DNA of 64,000 nt from Butyrivibrio fibrisolvens. GTDB lineage: Bacteria; Bacillota; Clostridia; Lachnospirales; Lachnospiraceae. Shown here one piece after another: positions 52,362-60,045 of the stretch. Position 1 is the first letter of the stretch. Every line of letters begins with the position of its first letter. The notes beneath the pieces are model-generated. The model searched no databases. It saw only the letters and a program-made list of their open reading frames with translations, and was not told the DNA's origin. The stretch covers positions 4,588,001 to 4,652,000 of the forward strand of contig NZ_CP146963.1 in assembly GCF_037113525.1 (NCBI RefSeq), written 5' to 3'. The translations under genes and the position numbers were made by a program.

Positions 52362-54038
52362 ATGAAATCAAAGATTATTAGCAGGCTGATCCTGATAGCA
52401 ATCATAGCCTGTGCTGTCTATTTTAGCTATCCAAAGATTCGCCAATATATCTGGAACAATCAGCATCCGCTTGATGTGACATATGAATATGATGGTCAGG
52501 AAATCTCGGTTAGAAAGCTCTTCGAAGCATCTAATGAGAATGTTCACTATGCAAGCCATCTGAATATTAGTGGAAAATATTCATATTCCAGAAGTAAAGA
52601 TCTTGTTTCTACAGTAAATCTTGGTGATAAAAAAGAATATTTCGACATGGGTACTTCCAGTAGCAGTTCATCAACCAGTTATGAATATAAAAGATTATAC
52701 ATAGATAAAGATAATTATTTATGGACAATCAGTGGAAGTAATAGTGATTCTGAGCGTACCGATTATAGTTTGGCACTGTTCGATGATCTGTCTACATCGT
52801 CATCATCATCTTTCAAGTATTATAAGGGAATGTTAGATGGACAAGAATATACAGCATCTGAGTATTCTGATGGCAGCAAATCAGGATTATACATAAACGT
52901 TGAAAAAATACTGGCTCCGGATCTTAACAACATGAAAGATACGACTGTATATTTTTATGGTACTCCGGATGCCTCAGGACGATTTAAAGTTACTTTTACA
53001 GGGGAAAAACTTTACTGTATTTCAGAGGCCTTTGGAGAGGGTTCGACAAGTTCTAATGGATTTACTGAGATAATATATTCGTTTGATGCTAAAACTAAAA
53101 ATCTGTTAAGTGTTTCTTTAAACGGAAACAGTGAACACGAAACCTATAACGGCACTAGTAAAGAAAGCAAAACTCTTGATTTTATAATAACCAATATCTC
53201 ATTTGATGCCTGTGACAGCATAGAACTTCCTAACATAGTCTGTGAGAATTCTCAGCTCAATGGTGCATTATCGGGAGATATACTAATACAGCCAAGCCCC
53301 ATGCTTAATACAGAAATGTCCTACGATAGCGATGTATCAGATACAATCACAAGCATCTGGGAAGATGCTATTGATGCTTTTCCAGATGGTGCATGTACCA
53401 TTTCCGATCTGTCAAGCAGTCTTTTGGATAATGCAAAAGAGCTTGGACTTGATCTTATTACAGATGGATATGTTGTAAACGAGCAGGAAAATGGAGTTTT
53501 GATCAAATTCTCTATTAGCAGGGATGAAGCTGTACTTGGAAGCATTGTTATGCCAATAGTGGTATCTGACGAAGCACTCAGCAATGATAACAATCTTCTA
53601 ATATCTATTTATGACCAGGTGACTGTGGATAACAGAGGAAGTATACGTGTTTATCACACCATTTCAGATAGCTTAACGTCAGTTACATGCTACAAAGTTA
53701 ATAATGGAAGTTTTAATTTTTCCTACAGCATTCTTAAAGAAGCTAAGATATCAAATCTTCAAAATGATAAAGAACTTGCATTATTCGCAGGTGCTGATTC
53801 TGAGAATCTTAAAACATTTGCAGGCGATTATAAACAGGCAGAATATGCGTCAATAGAAAAATATGTTATTGAAGAAAAAGGCGATGTATACGGCTATTAT
53901 GTCATCGAAGATGAAAGTCATCCTGATGAGTATGGTACTATCTATGAGCTCCCATTCAAATCCAAGGATGCAGTCGAAGAAAAAACAGGTGATAATAGAA
54001 ACGATACTGTTGTCGAGTGGATAAAGTTTGATGAATAA
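52362..54038 (+). CDS. Membrane-anchored protein of unknown function, paralogue 2
   Basis: A 558-aa protein with an N-terminal membrane segment (LILIAIIACAVYFSY) and a Ser/Thr/Tyr-rich outer region. YEYDGQEISVRKLFEAS (about residues 42-58) and the region before the C-terminal third (SSLLDNAKELGLDLITDGY) match paralogue 1. GGGGGA lies before the ATG. The pair most likely arose by tandem duplication. No function can be assigned; a secreted adhesin or sensor is possible. Confidence 0.78.
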   Translation: MKSKIISRLILIAIIACAVYFSYPKIRQYIWNNQHPLDVTYEYDGQEISVRKLFEASNENVHYASHLNISGKYSYSRSKDLVSTVNLGDKKEYFDMGTSSSSSSTSYEYKRLYIDKDNYLWTISGSNSDSERTDYSLALFDDLSTSSSSSFKYYKGMLDGQEYTASEYSDGSKSGLYINVEKILAPDLNNMKDTTVYFYGTPDASGRFKVTFTGEKLYCISEAFGEGSTSSNGFTEIIYSFDAKTKNLLSVSLNGNSEHETYNGTSKESKTLDFIITNISFDACDSIELPNIVCENSQLNGALSGDILIQPSPMLNTEMSYDSDVSDTITSIWEDAIDAFPDGACTISDLSSSLLDNAKELGLDLITDGYVVNEQENGVLIKFSISRDEAVLGSIVMPIVVSDEALSNDNNLLISIYDQVTVDNRGSIRVYHTISDSLTSVTCYKVNNGSFNFSYSILKEAKISNLQNDKELALFAGADSENLKTFAGDYKQAEYASIEKYVIEEKGDVYGYYVIEDESHPDEYGTIYELPFKSKDAVEEKTGDNRNDTVVEWIKFDE

Positions 54039-54042
54039 TAGT

Positions 54043-54086
54043 AAAATAGAGAAAAATAGTTTCTTACATATTTTTCTCTATTTTTT
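54043..54086 (+). terminator. Intrinsic terminator after paralogue 2
   Basis: AAAATAGAGAAAAATA pairs with TATTTTTCTATTTT (one bulged G), followed by T residues, starting 4 nt after the stop codon. The stem is AT-only and so may be weak. Confidence 0.6.
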
Positions 54087-54128
54087 TACTATTAACCATT
54101 TGTATCACATGCCATAAGAGGACGAATC

Positions 54129-56594
54129 ATGGATGTTTTTGACAGATATGCTCCGTTTGTTCAGGACTTTATCTATAGGAATAACTGGGAGTCGCTTCGC
54201 GCTATTCAGGTAGCTGCAGGCGATGCCATTTTTAATACAGAAGATAATCTGCTTCTGTGTGCTTCTACTGCTTCGGGTAAGACGGAGGCAGCTTTTTTCC
54301 CAATACTGACTTTATTTAATGAAGATCCGCCAGCATCTGTTGGGGCGCTGTATATAGGGCCTTTGAAGGCTCTTATCAACGACCAGTTTTCTAGGCTTAA
54401 CGATCTGTGCGCGGAAGCTGATATTCCTGTCTGGCACTGGCACGGCGATGTTAATCAGTCTCATAAGAATAAGCTGTTAAAAAAGCCTTCAGGTATCCTT
54501 CAGATAACTCCTGAATCTCTTGAAGCTCTTATGCTTCATAAGCATGGAGATATTGCAAGGCTTTTTGGCGACCTTAGATTTATCGTGGTTGATGAAGTCC
54601 ATTCTCTTATGAGGGGTGATCGCGGAGGTCAGACTCTCTGTCTTATGGAGAGGTTATCCCGCATGGCAGGGGTTAATCCGAGGCGTATAGGACTTTCTGC
54701 TACAATTGGAGATCTCGAACAGACCGGAAGATTCTTATCCTCAGGAACAGGACGCGGCTGCGTTATACCGAAGATTGAAGACAAGGGCCAGGTATGGCGA
54801 CTTTCTATGGAGCATTTCTATATTCAGGGGCCTCAGGCTGGGGAAGCTGCGACGAAGTCAAAGAGAGCTCAGCAGATGGAAGCTGAGGGCGATATTATTG
54901 ATGCGGATGTGGTGAGCGCAACTAAGGCTACATCAACAAATGGTATTGATTCAGATTTTGAAGGTAATGTTCATGTTTCTGATACATACCAACATTCTTC
55001 TGATAAATATGAAAATATATCCTCTTCTAAAAATGATATAAAAACTCTTCCATATATTTCACCGGCTACGGATGAAGCGCCCAAGGCTGCTGATCCCGGT
55101 ATGGGTTATATCTTTGAACACACAAGAGGTAAGAAGTGTCTTGTGTTCTGCAACTCAAGAGAGGAAGCCGAGGCTGTTACCACAACCTTAAGGCAGTACT
55201 GCGAAGCAAAGCATGAGCCTGAAAGGTTCCTGATCCACCATGGCAATCTGTCTGTATCCTACAGGCAGACCGCAGAGGAAGCCATGAAGGATGAAGAGTC
55301 TTATCTTACTACTGTTACAACTTCTACTCTTGAACTTGGAATTGATATTGGAAGACTTGAGCGTGCATTTCAGATGGATGCTCCTTTTACTGTGTCTTCT
55401 TTTCTTCAGAGAATGGGACGAACAGGAAGGCGTGATGATCCGCCGGAGATGTGGTTTGTAATGCGTGAGGATGAGCCGGAAGCAAGAGCTATGCTCCCTG
55501 AGACTATTCCGTGGAAGCTGCTTCAGGGTATCGCCCTTGTTCAGGTATATATCGAAGAGCGCTGGGTTGAGCCGCCTGTCCTTGACAGACTCCCCTACTC
55601 TCTTCTCTACCACCAGACCATGTCTACGCTTGCATCAGGCGGCGAGATGACTCCCGGAGAGCTGGCAGGAAGAGTGTTGTCACTATCCTATTTTCACAGA
55701 GTATCTCAGGATGATTATAAGATCCTGCTTCGTCACCTTATTGAGATCGACCATATCCAGCAGACAGAAAGAGGCGGTCTTATCGTAGGTCTTAAGGGCG
55801 AGCGCATCACGAACTCATACAAGTTTTATGCGGTATTTCAGGAGAATGTTGAGTACACAGTAAGGTGCGAGTCACAGGAACTTGGCACTCTCTGCGCTCC
55901 GCCTCCTATCGGGGAAAAGATCGCTATCGCAGGCAGAACCTGGGTCGTAGAAGATGTAGATCATAAGAGACACAACGTGTATTGTCAGATGGTCAAAGGA
56001 CAGGTGCCTGCTTACTTTGGCGAATGTCCCGGCGATATACATACACATATTTTAGAGAGAATGAAGAAAGTTCTTCTTGAAGATAAGGGCTACCCTTATC
56101 TTATGCCTAATGCAGTGAACAGACTTGCTCTTGGAAGAAAAAGCGCAAGAGCTGCAGGCATTACTGATAACCCTCTTATATCACTTGGCGGGAATATGTG
56201 GGCTTTGTTCCCATGGCTTGGAAGTTATTCCTTCCTTGCACTGGAGAGATTTTTAAAGATAAAGTGCGCGCCTTTCCTCGCACTTAAAGGCCTTGATTCA
56301 TCACGCCCTTATTTCATTCAGTTTACTATGAAAGCTGACAGGAATACTTTCTTTGAAGTTGTCTGCGATATGGCAGATGAGCCGCTTGATGCTATGGAGC
56401 TTCTATATCCAAAGGAAGTGCCTGTATTTGAAAAATATGATGATATCCTTCCGGAAGAACTTGTCAGAAGAGGCTTTGCTTATGCTGTCCTTAATAAAGA
56501 GGAGATGCTGGACAGAGTAAGATCTTGGAGGATATTTATTCAGGAAAAGATTCACGGTGGAGAAAATAGTAAGATTACAGATGACAGGCTATAA
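54129..56594 (+). CDS. Lhr/BrxH-like superfamily 2 helicase
   Basis: An 821-aa DExH helicase. Motif I is ASTASGKTEAAF (about residues 44-55), motif Ia YIGPLKALINDQF, motif II VVDEVHSL, motif III LSATIGD and motif VI QRMGRTGRRDD. A low-complexity insert of about 80 residues (about 240-320) separates the two RecA domains. The C-terminal 370 residues are Lhr-like. The family resembles the BrxHI helicases found with BrxD, so it is the probable partner of the gene at 48033-49418. AGAGGA lies before the ATG. Confidence 0.88.
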   Translation: MDVFDRYAPFVQDFIYRNNWESLRAIQVAAGDAIFNTEDNLLLCASTASGKTEAAFFPILTLFNEDPPASVGALYIGPLKALINDQFSRLNDLCAEADIPVWHWHGDVNQSHKNKLLKKPSGILQITPESLEALMLHKHGDIARLFGDLRFIVVDEVHSLMRGDRGGQTLCLMERLSRMAGVNPRRIGLSATIGDLEQTGRFLSSGTGRGCVIPKIEDKGQVWRLSMEHFYIQGPQAGEAATKSKRAQQMEAEGDIIDADVVSATKATSTNGIDSDFEGNVHVSDTYQHSSDKYENISSSKNDIKTLPYISPATDEAPKAADPGMGYIFEHTRGKKCLVFCNSREEAEAVTTTLRQYCEAKHEPERFLIHHGNLSVSYRQTAEEAMKDEESYLTTVTTSTLELGIDIGRLERAFQMDAPFTVSSFLQRMGRTGRRDDPPEMWFVMREDEPEARAMLPETIPWKLLQGIALVQVYIEERWVEPPVLDRLPYSLLYHQTMSTLASGGEMTPGELAGRVLSLSYFHRVSQDDYKILLRHLIEIDHIQQTERGGLIVGLKGERITNSYKFYAVFQENVEYTVRCESQELGTLCAPPPIGEKIAIAGRTWVVEDVDHKRHNVYCQMVKGQVPAYFGECPGDIHTHILERMKKVLLEDKGYPYLMPNAVNRLALGRKSARAAGITDNPLISLGGNMWALFPWLGSYSFLALERFLKIKCAPFLALKGLDSSRPYFIQFTMKADRNTFFEVVCDMADEPLDAMELLYPKEVPVFEKYDDILPEELVRRGFAYAVLNKEEMLDRVRSWRIFIQEKIHGGENSKITDDRL

Positions 56595-56650
56595 ATAGTG
56601 ATTCTTAATATTGGTGTAATTGCTAATATATATTTACTCAAATTTCCAAG

Positions 56651-56702
56651 ACTCTATTACTACATTTTTGAATCTATGTTTCAAGCTATGTAGTAATAGA
56701 GT
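56651..56702. terminator. Long hairpin between converging genes
   Basis: A perfect 15-bp stem ACTCTATTACTACAT/ATGTAGTAATAGAGT (56651-56665 with 56688-56702), capped by a TTGAA/TTCAA mini-stem. It lies between the helicase gene and a leftward gene, and probably ends transcription from both sides. Confidence 0.7.
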
Positions 56703-56747
56703 TTTCTAAATTTGATTAATTATGAATGAGATAATACTTTAGTTATC

Positions 56748-57149
56748 CTATAACAATTCTTTTATTGAAGGGTCGATGCTCGCATCGTCATCTTTTGGTC
56801 TTGGTTTTAATTTGAAGCCAAGATTTTGAATAACCTCAAACACTCTTTCGTAAAGGTAATCATACGGCATCAAAGAACCACCACAGTTATATACCGTTAT
56901 ATCCATTTTAAAATCAGACTCTTTGATAAGTACTGTACTTCCGACATAGTTACTCTTATTAAAACTGTATCGTTCAAAACACAGCATAATGCATTTGTGG
57001 TCATCAGAAATATCAGAACATGCTACCTCGTATTTACGTAATTGAAAACGCTTTTTTGCCAGAACACCTTCTTTGATCGTAAGGGCTGTTTCAATAGCAT
57101 TTTCACATAACGTATCTTTATAGAATCTATAAACGTTTTCGCTTTCCAT
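56748..57149 (-). CDS. Hypothetical protein
   Basis: A 133-aa soluble protein I do not recognise. Charged, with an N-terminal helix (ENVYRFYKDTLCENAIETAL), a beta-rich middle (IMLCFERYSFNKSNYVGST) and a C-terminal Pro/Lys/Asp tail. GAGG lies 5 nt before the ATG. Its leader carries the same CGCGAG stem-loop as the DUF3160 gene. It might be a small ligand- or stress-related protein, but nothing in the sequence shows this. Confidence 0.65.
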   Translation of the reverse strand: MESENVYRFYKDTLCENAIETALTIKEGVLAKKRFQLRKYEVACSDISDDHKCIMLCFERYSFNKSNYVGSTVLIKESDFKMDITVYNCGGSLMPYDYLYERVFEVIQNLGFKLKPRPKDDDASIDPSIKELL

Positions 57150-57161
57150 TTTAACCTCATG

Positions 57162-57200
57162 TCGCGAGTAATTTATGGTTTAATATTGGCGTAGCTCGCG
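57162..57200 (-). promoter_or_regulatory. CGCGAG leader stem-loop, copy 2
   Basis: On the minus strand: CGCGAGCT, GCCA, AACCAT, ACTCGCGA, then GAGGTTA and the start codon, in the same order and nearly the same spacing as copy 1 at 47631-47678. The 6-7 bp stem is CGCGAG/CTCGCG. The genes downstream are unrelated in protein sequence. Confidence 0.6.
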
Positions 57201-57226
57201 GTACCAATTTGTGAATTTAATCTTTA

Positions 57227-57267
57227 AAAAATCAGGCACCCTTAAGTTTGTAATAGGGTGCCTGAAT
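57227..57267 (-). terminator. Intrinsic terminator after leuS
   Basis: On the minus strand ATTCAGGCACCCT pairs with AGGGTGCCTGAT around a 12-nt loop, followed by TTTTTTAA. It begins 11 nt after the leuS stop. Confidence 0.92.
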
Positions 57268-57277
57268 AATAATGATC

Positions 57278-59692
57278 TTATTTAACTACGATGTTAAGGA
57301 TCTTACCTTTAACATAGATTACCTTTACAACATTCTTTCCTTCGATGAACTTGTTAACAGAGTCGATTGCTTTAGCTTTCTCAAGTGCGCTCTCCTGAGT
57401 ATCGTCATCTGTAAGTCCTACAACGCCTCTGACTTTACCGTTAACCTGAACACCGATCTCGATAACGTCTTCTTTGCAAAGAGCCTCTTCATATGTAGGC
57501 CATGCTTCGTAAGCGATTGTTTCGTTATGTCCAAGGAGGCTCCAGAGCTCTTCACCTGCATGAGGACATACGCATGAGAACATCTTTACGAATCCTTCAG
57601 CGTAGGCCTTAGGACATGTTCCCTTAGTTGCCTCGTTCATGAAGATCATCATCTGAGCAATAGCTGTGTTGAAACCAAGTGTCTCAAAGTCGTGTGTGAT
57701 CTTACGAACAGACTGGTGATAAAGTCTTGTAAGTCTGTCAGCATCGTTTTCAGAGATGTTATCAGGATTGGAGAAATAGTTCCAAACCTTGTTAACGAAT
57801 CTTCTTGCACCTTCTACACCCTGATCAGACCAAGGCTTGGAAGCTTCAAGTGCACCCATGAACATCTCGTAAAGACGAAGTGTATCTGCGCCATACTTAT
57901 CTACGATATCACTTGGGTTAACAACGAATTCAGGGAATCTCTTACCCATCTTGATACCGTTTGATCCAAGGATCATACCCTGGTGTACGAGCTTCTTGAA
58001 AGGCTCGCTTACTGGAGAAAGACCTTTCTTGTAAAGGTACTTGTTCCAGATTCTTGAATACATAAGGTGTCCTACAGCATGCTCAGGTCCGCCAACATAA
58101 AGGTCAACAGGGAGCCAGTGCTTAAGGAGTTCCTGATTAGCAAACTCTTCTTTGTTATCAGGATCGATATATCTGAAATAGTACCAGGAAGATCCTGCAG
58201 ATCCAGGCATTGTAGAGGTTTCTCTTGTTCCCTTTACGCCATTGTGATCATAGTTCTTCCAATCTGTAGCATTATCAAGAGGTGCTTTACCGTTTTTGCC
58301 CTTGTAATCTTCAAGTACAGGAAGCTCAAGAGGAAGTTCATCATCATCAAGTACGTGGATTGAGCCGTCCTCAAGATATACGATAGGCATTGGCTCACCC
58401 CAGTAACGCTGACGAGCGAAGATCCATTCACGGAATCTGTAATTAACAGTTCTTCTTGCAACGCCCATCTTTACAAGCTTATCTGTGATAGCTTCTTTTG
58501 CTTCTTCAACAGTGAGGCCGTTGAACTCTTCTGAATTCATGAGCTTGCAGCCCTTGCCAAGATAGTCGCCCTTTTCGAAAGCGTGCTCTGATACGTCGCC
58601 GCCGTCGATAACCTGGATCCTTGGTATGTTGTGAACCTCAGAATACTCAAAGTCTCTCTGGTCATGACTTGGTACTGCCATTACAGCACCTGTTCCGTAT
58701 CCGCCAAGTACGAAGTCACCGATGAATACAGGGACTTCTTTGCCATTAACAGGGTTTATTGCATGGATTCCCTTAAGCTCGCAACCTGACTTAGTCTTGT
58801 TGAGCTCAGTTCTGTCCATTTCAGTCTTTTTAAGAGTCTCAGCGATATAAGCTTCAACCTCTTCTTTATTCTCAATTCTTGGCATAAGCTCCTGAACAGT
58901 CTGTCCGTCTGGAGCAAGTACCATGAATGTGATACCGTAGATTGTCTCGATACATGTTGTATAGATGGAGAAATCTCCACCGCCTACGATCTTGAAATCA
59001 ACCTCAACACCTTCAGATCTGCCGATCCAGTTCTTCTGAATCTCCTTGGTAGACTGTGGCCAGTCGATCTCATCAAGTCCAGAAAGGAGCTCTTCTGCAA
59101 ATGCCTGCTGGTCGATAACCCACTGCTTCATGTTCTTACGAACTACAGGATATCCGCCACGCTCTGACTTTCCATCGATAACTTCGTCATTGGAAAGAAC
59201 TGTTCCGAGCTCTTCACACCAGTTAACCGGCATATCTACATACTTTGCATATCCGTCAAGGTAGAGCTGCTTGAAGATCCACTGTGTCCAGTGATAGAAA
59301 GAAGGATCAGATGTCTTAACCATCTTGGACCAGTCATAGTCAAAGCCCAGCTCTTTGAGCTGACCTGTGAAGGTCTCAATATTTTTTTCTGTAAATCCGT
59401 TGGGGTGATTACCTGTTGATACAGCGTACTGCTCAGCCGGAAGTCCGAAGGAATCGTATCCCATTGGGTGAAGGACGTTGTATCCCTGCATTCTCTTCAT
59501 ACGGGATACGATATCTGTTGCTGTATATCCTTCAGGATGTCCTGCGTGAAGACCTACACCTGATGGATACGGGAACATATCAAGTACGTAGTATTTAGGC
59601 TTGGAAAAGTCCCATACATCTGTTTTGAAAGTTTCATGTTCGTCCCAATATTTCTGCCACTTGGGCTCAATGGCTTTTGGATTGTATTCCAT
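57278..59692 (-). CDS. leuS: Leucyl-tRNA synthetase
   Basis: An 804-aa class I synthetase that charges tRNA-Leu. The HIGH motif appears as PYPSGVGLHAGHPEGY (HAGH) near residue 45. The editing domain (about 225-415) and TSTMPGSAGSSWYYFRY follow. The KMSKS loop reads KMGKR (GSNGIKMGKRFPE), an altered form. The C-terminal tRNA-binding domain ends IVVK. The ATG at 59692 is chosen because GGAG lies 6 nt upstream and the protein begins MEYNPKAIEPKWQ as usual; starts at 59704 and 59749 lack this. No T-box was seen in the leader. Confidence 0.95.
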   Translation of the reverse strand: MEYNPKAIEPKWQKYWDEHETFKTDVWDFSKPKYYVLDMFPYPSGVGLHAGHPEGYTATDIVSRMKRMQGYNVLHPMGYDSFGLPAEQYAVSTGNHPNGFTEKNIETFTGQLKELGFDYDWSKMVKTSDPSFYHWTQWIFKQLYLDGYAKYVDMPVNWCEELGTVLSNDEVIDGKSERGGYPVVRKNMKQWVIDQQAFAEELLSGLDEIDWPQSTKEIQKNWIGRSEGVEVDFKIVGGGDFSIYTTCIETIYGITFMVLAPDGQTVQELMPRIENKEEVEAYIAETLKKTEMDRTELNKTKSGCELKGIHAINPVNGKEVPVFIGDFVLGGYGTGAVMAVPSHDQRDFEYSEVHNIPRIQVIDGGDVSEHAFEKGDYLGKGCKLMNSEEFNGLTVEEAKEAITDKLVKMGVARRTVNYRFREWIFARQRYWGEPMPIVYLEDGSIHVLDDDELPLELPVLEDYKGKNGKAPLDNATDWKNYDHNGVKGTRETSTMPGSAGSSWYYFRYIDPDNKEEFANQELLKHWLPVDLYVGGPEHAVGHLMYSRIWNKYLYKKGLSPVSEPFKKLVHQGMILGSNGIKMGKRFPEFVVNPSDIVDKYGADTLRLYEMFMGALEASKPWSDQGVEGARRFVNKVWNYFSNPDNISENDADRLTRLYHQSVRKITHDFETLGFNTAIAQMMIFMNEATKGTCPKAYAEGFVKMFSCVCPHAGEELWSLLGHNETIAYEAWPTYEEALCKEDVIEIGVQVNGKVRGVVGLTDDDTQESALEKAKAIDSVNKFIEGKNVVKVIYVKGKILNIVVK

Positions 59693-59856
59693 TTCGATCT
59701 CCATTCCGGCAAAGGCGCTATTACTGTAAGCAGCATCAGCCCCCAGCACTTATTAATCTAATAAAAAGCCTCGGAAGATGATGCGATTTCCAAGGCATTA
59801 AAAACTGTGGTAATTGTAGCAAATTAAAGCTTTACTGTCAAAAAATATCAGTGTTT

Positions 59857-59979
59857 TCACATAGCTGACAATCTTTTTTCTGTAGGTACATAATATGGAC
59901 TTTCAGGATCAACATCGTATGTTTCATAGAATATGTCGAACTGACCAAGGATATAGTTTATTCTCTCTTTGCATGGCAA
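59857..59979 (-). pseudogene. Short ORF or gene remnant
   Basis: A 40-codon minus frame (possible TTG start at 59979) ends SPYYVPTEKRLSAM and includes KERINYILGQFDIFYETYD. The composition is that of a real protein end rather than random AT-rich sequence, and the frame stays open upstream into the ABC gene terminator. There is no ribosome binding site. It may be the tail of a decayed gene between leuS and the ABC exporter. No family is recognised; the rest of 59693-60005 shows nothing else. Confidence 0.35.
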
Positions 59980-60005
59980 ATGTATATGACATTTGAAACA
60001 AATAG

Positions 60006-60041
60006 AAAAAAGGAGAAGCACAAATGAACATGCTTCTCCTT
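60006..60041 (-). terminator. Intrinsic terminator after the ABC exporter gene
   Basis: On the minus strand AAGGAGAAGCA pairs with TGCTTCTCCTT (60041-60031 with 60020-60010), followed by TTTTTT. It begins 4 nt after the stop codon at 60046. Confidence 0.92.
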
Positions 60042-60045
60042 GCGT

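Noticed and set aside
59693..59856. T-box leader for leuS
   Set aside because: No specifier-type stem or T-box bulge sequence was found upstream of leuS on the minus strand.
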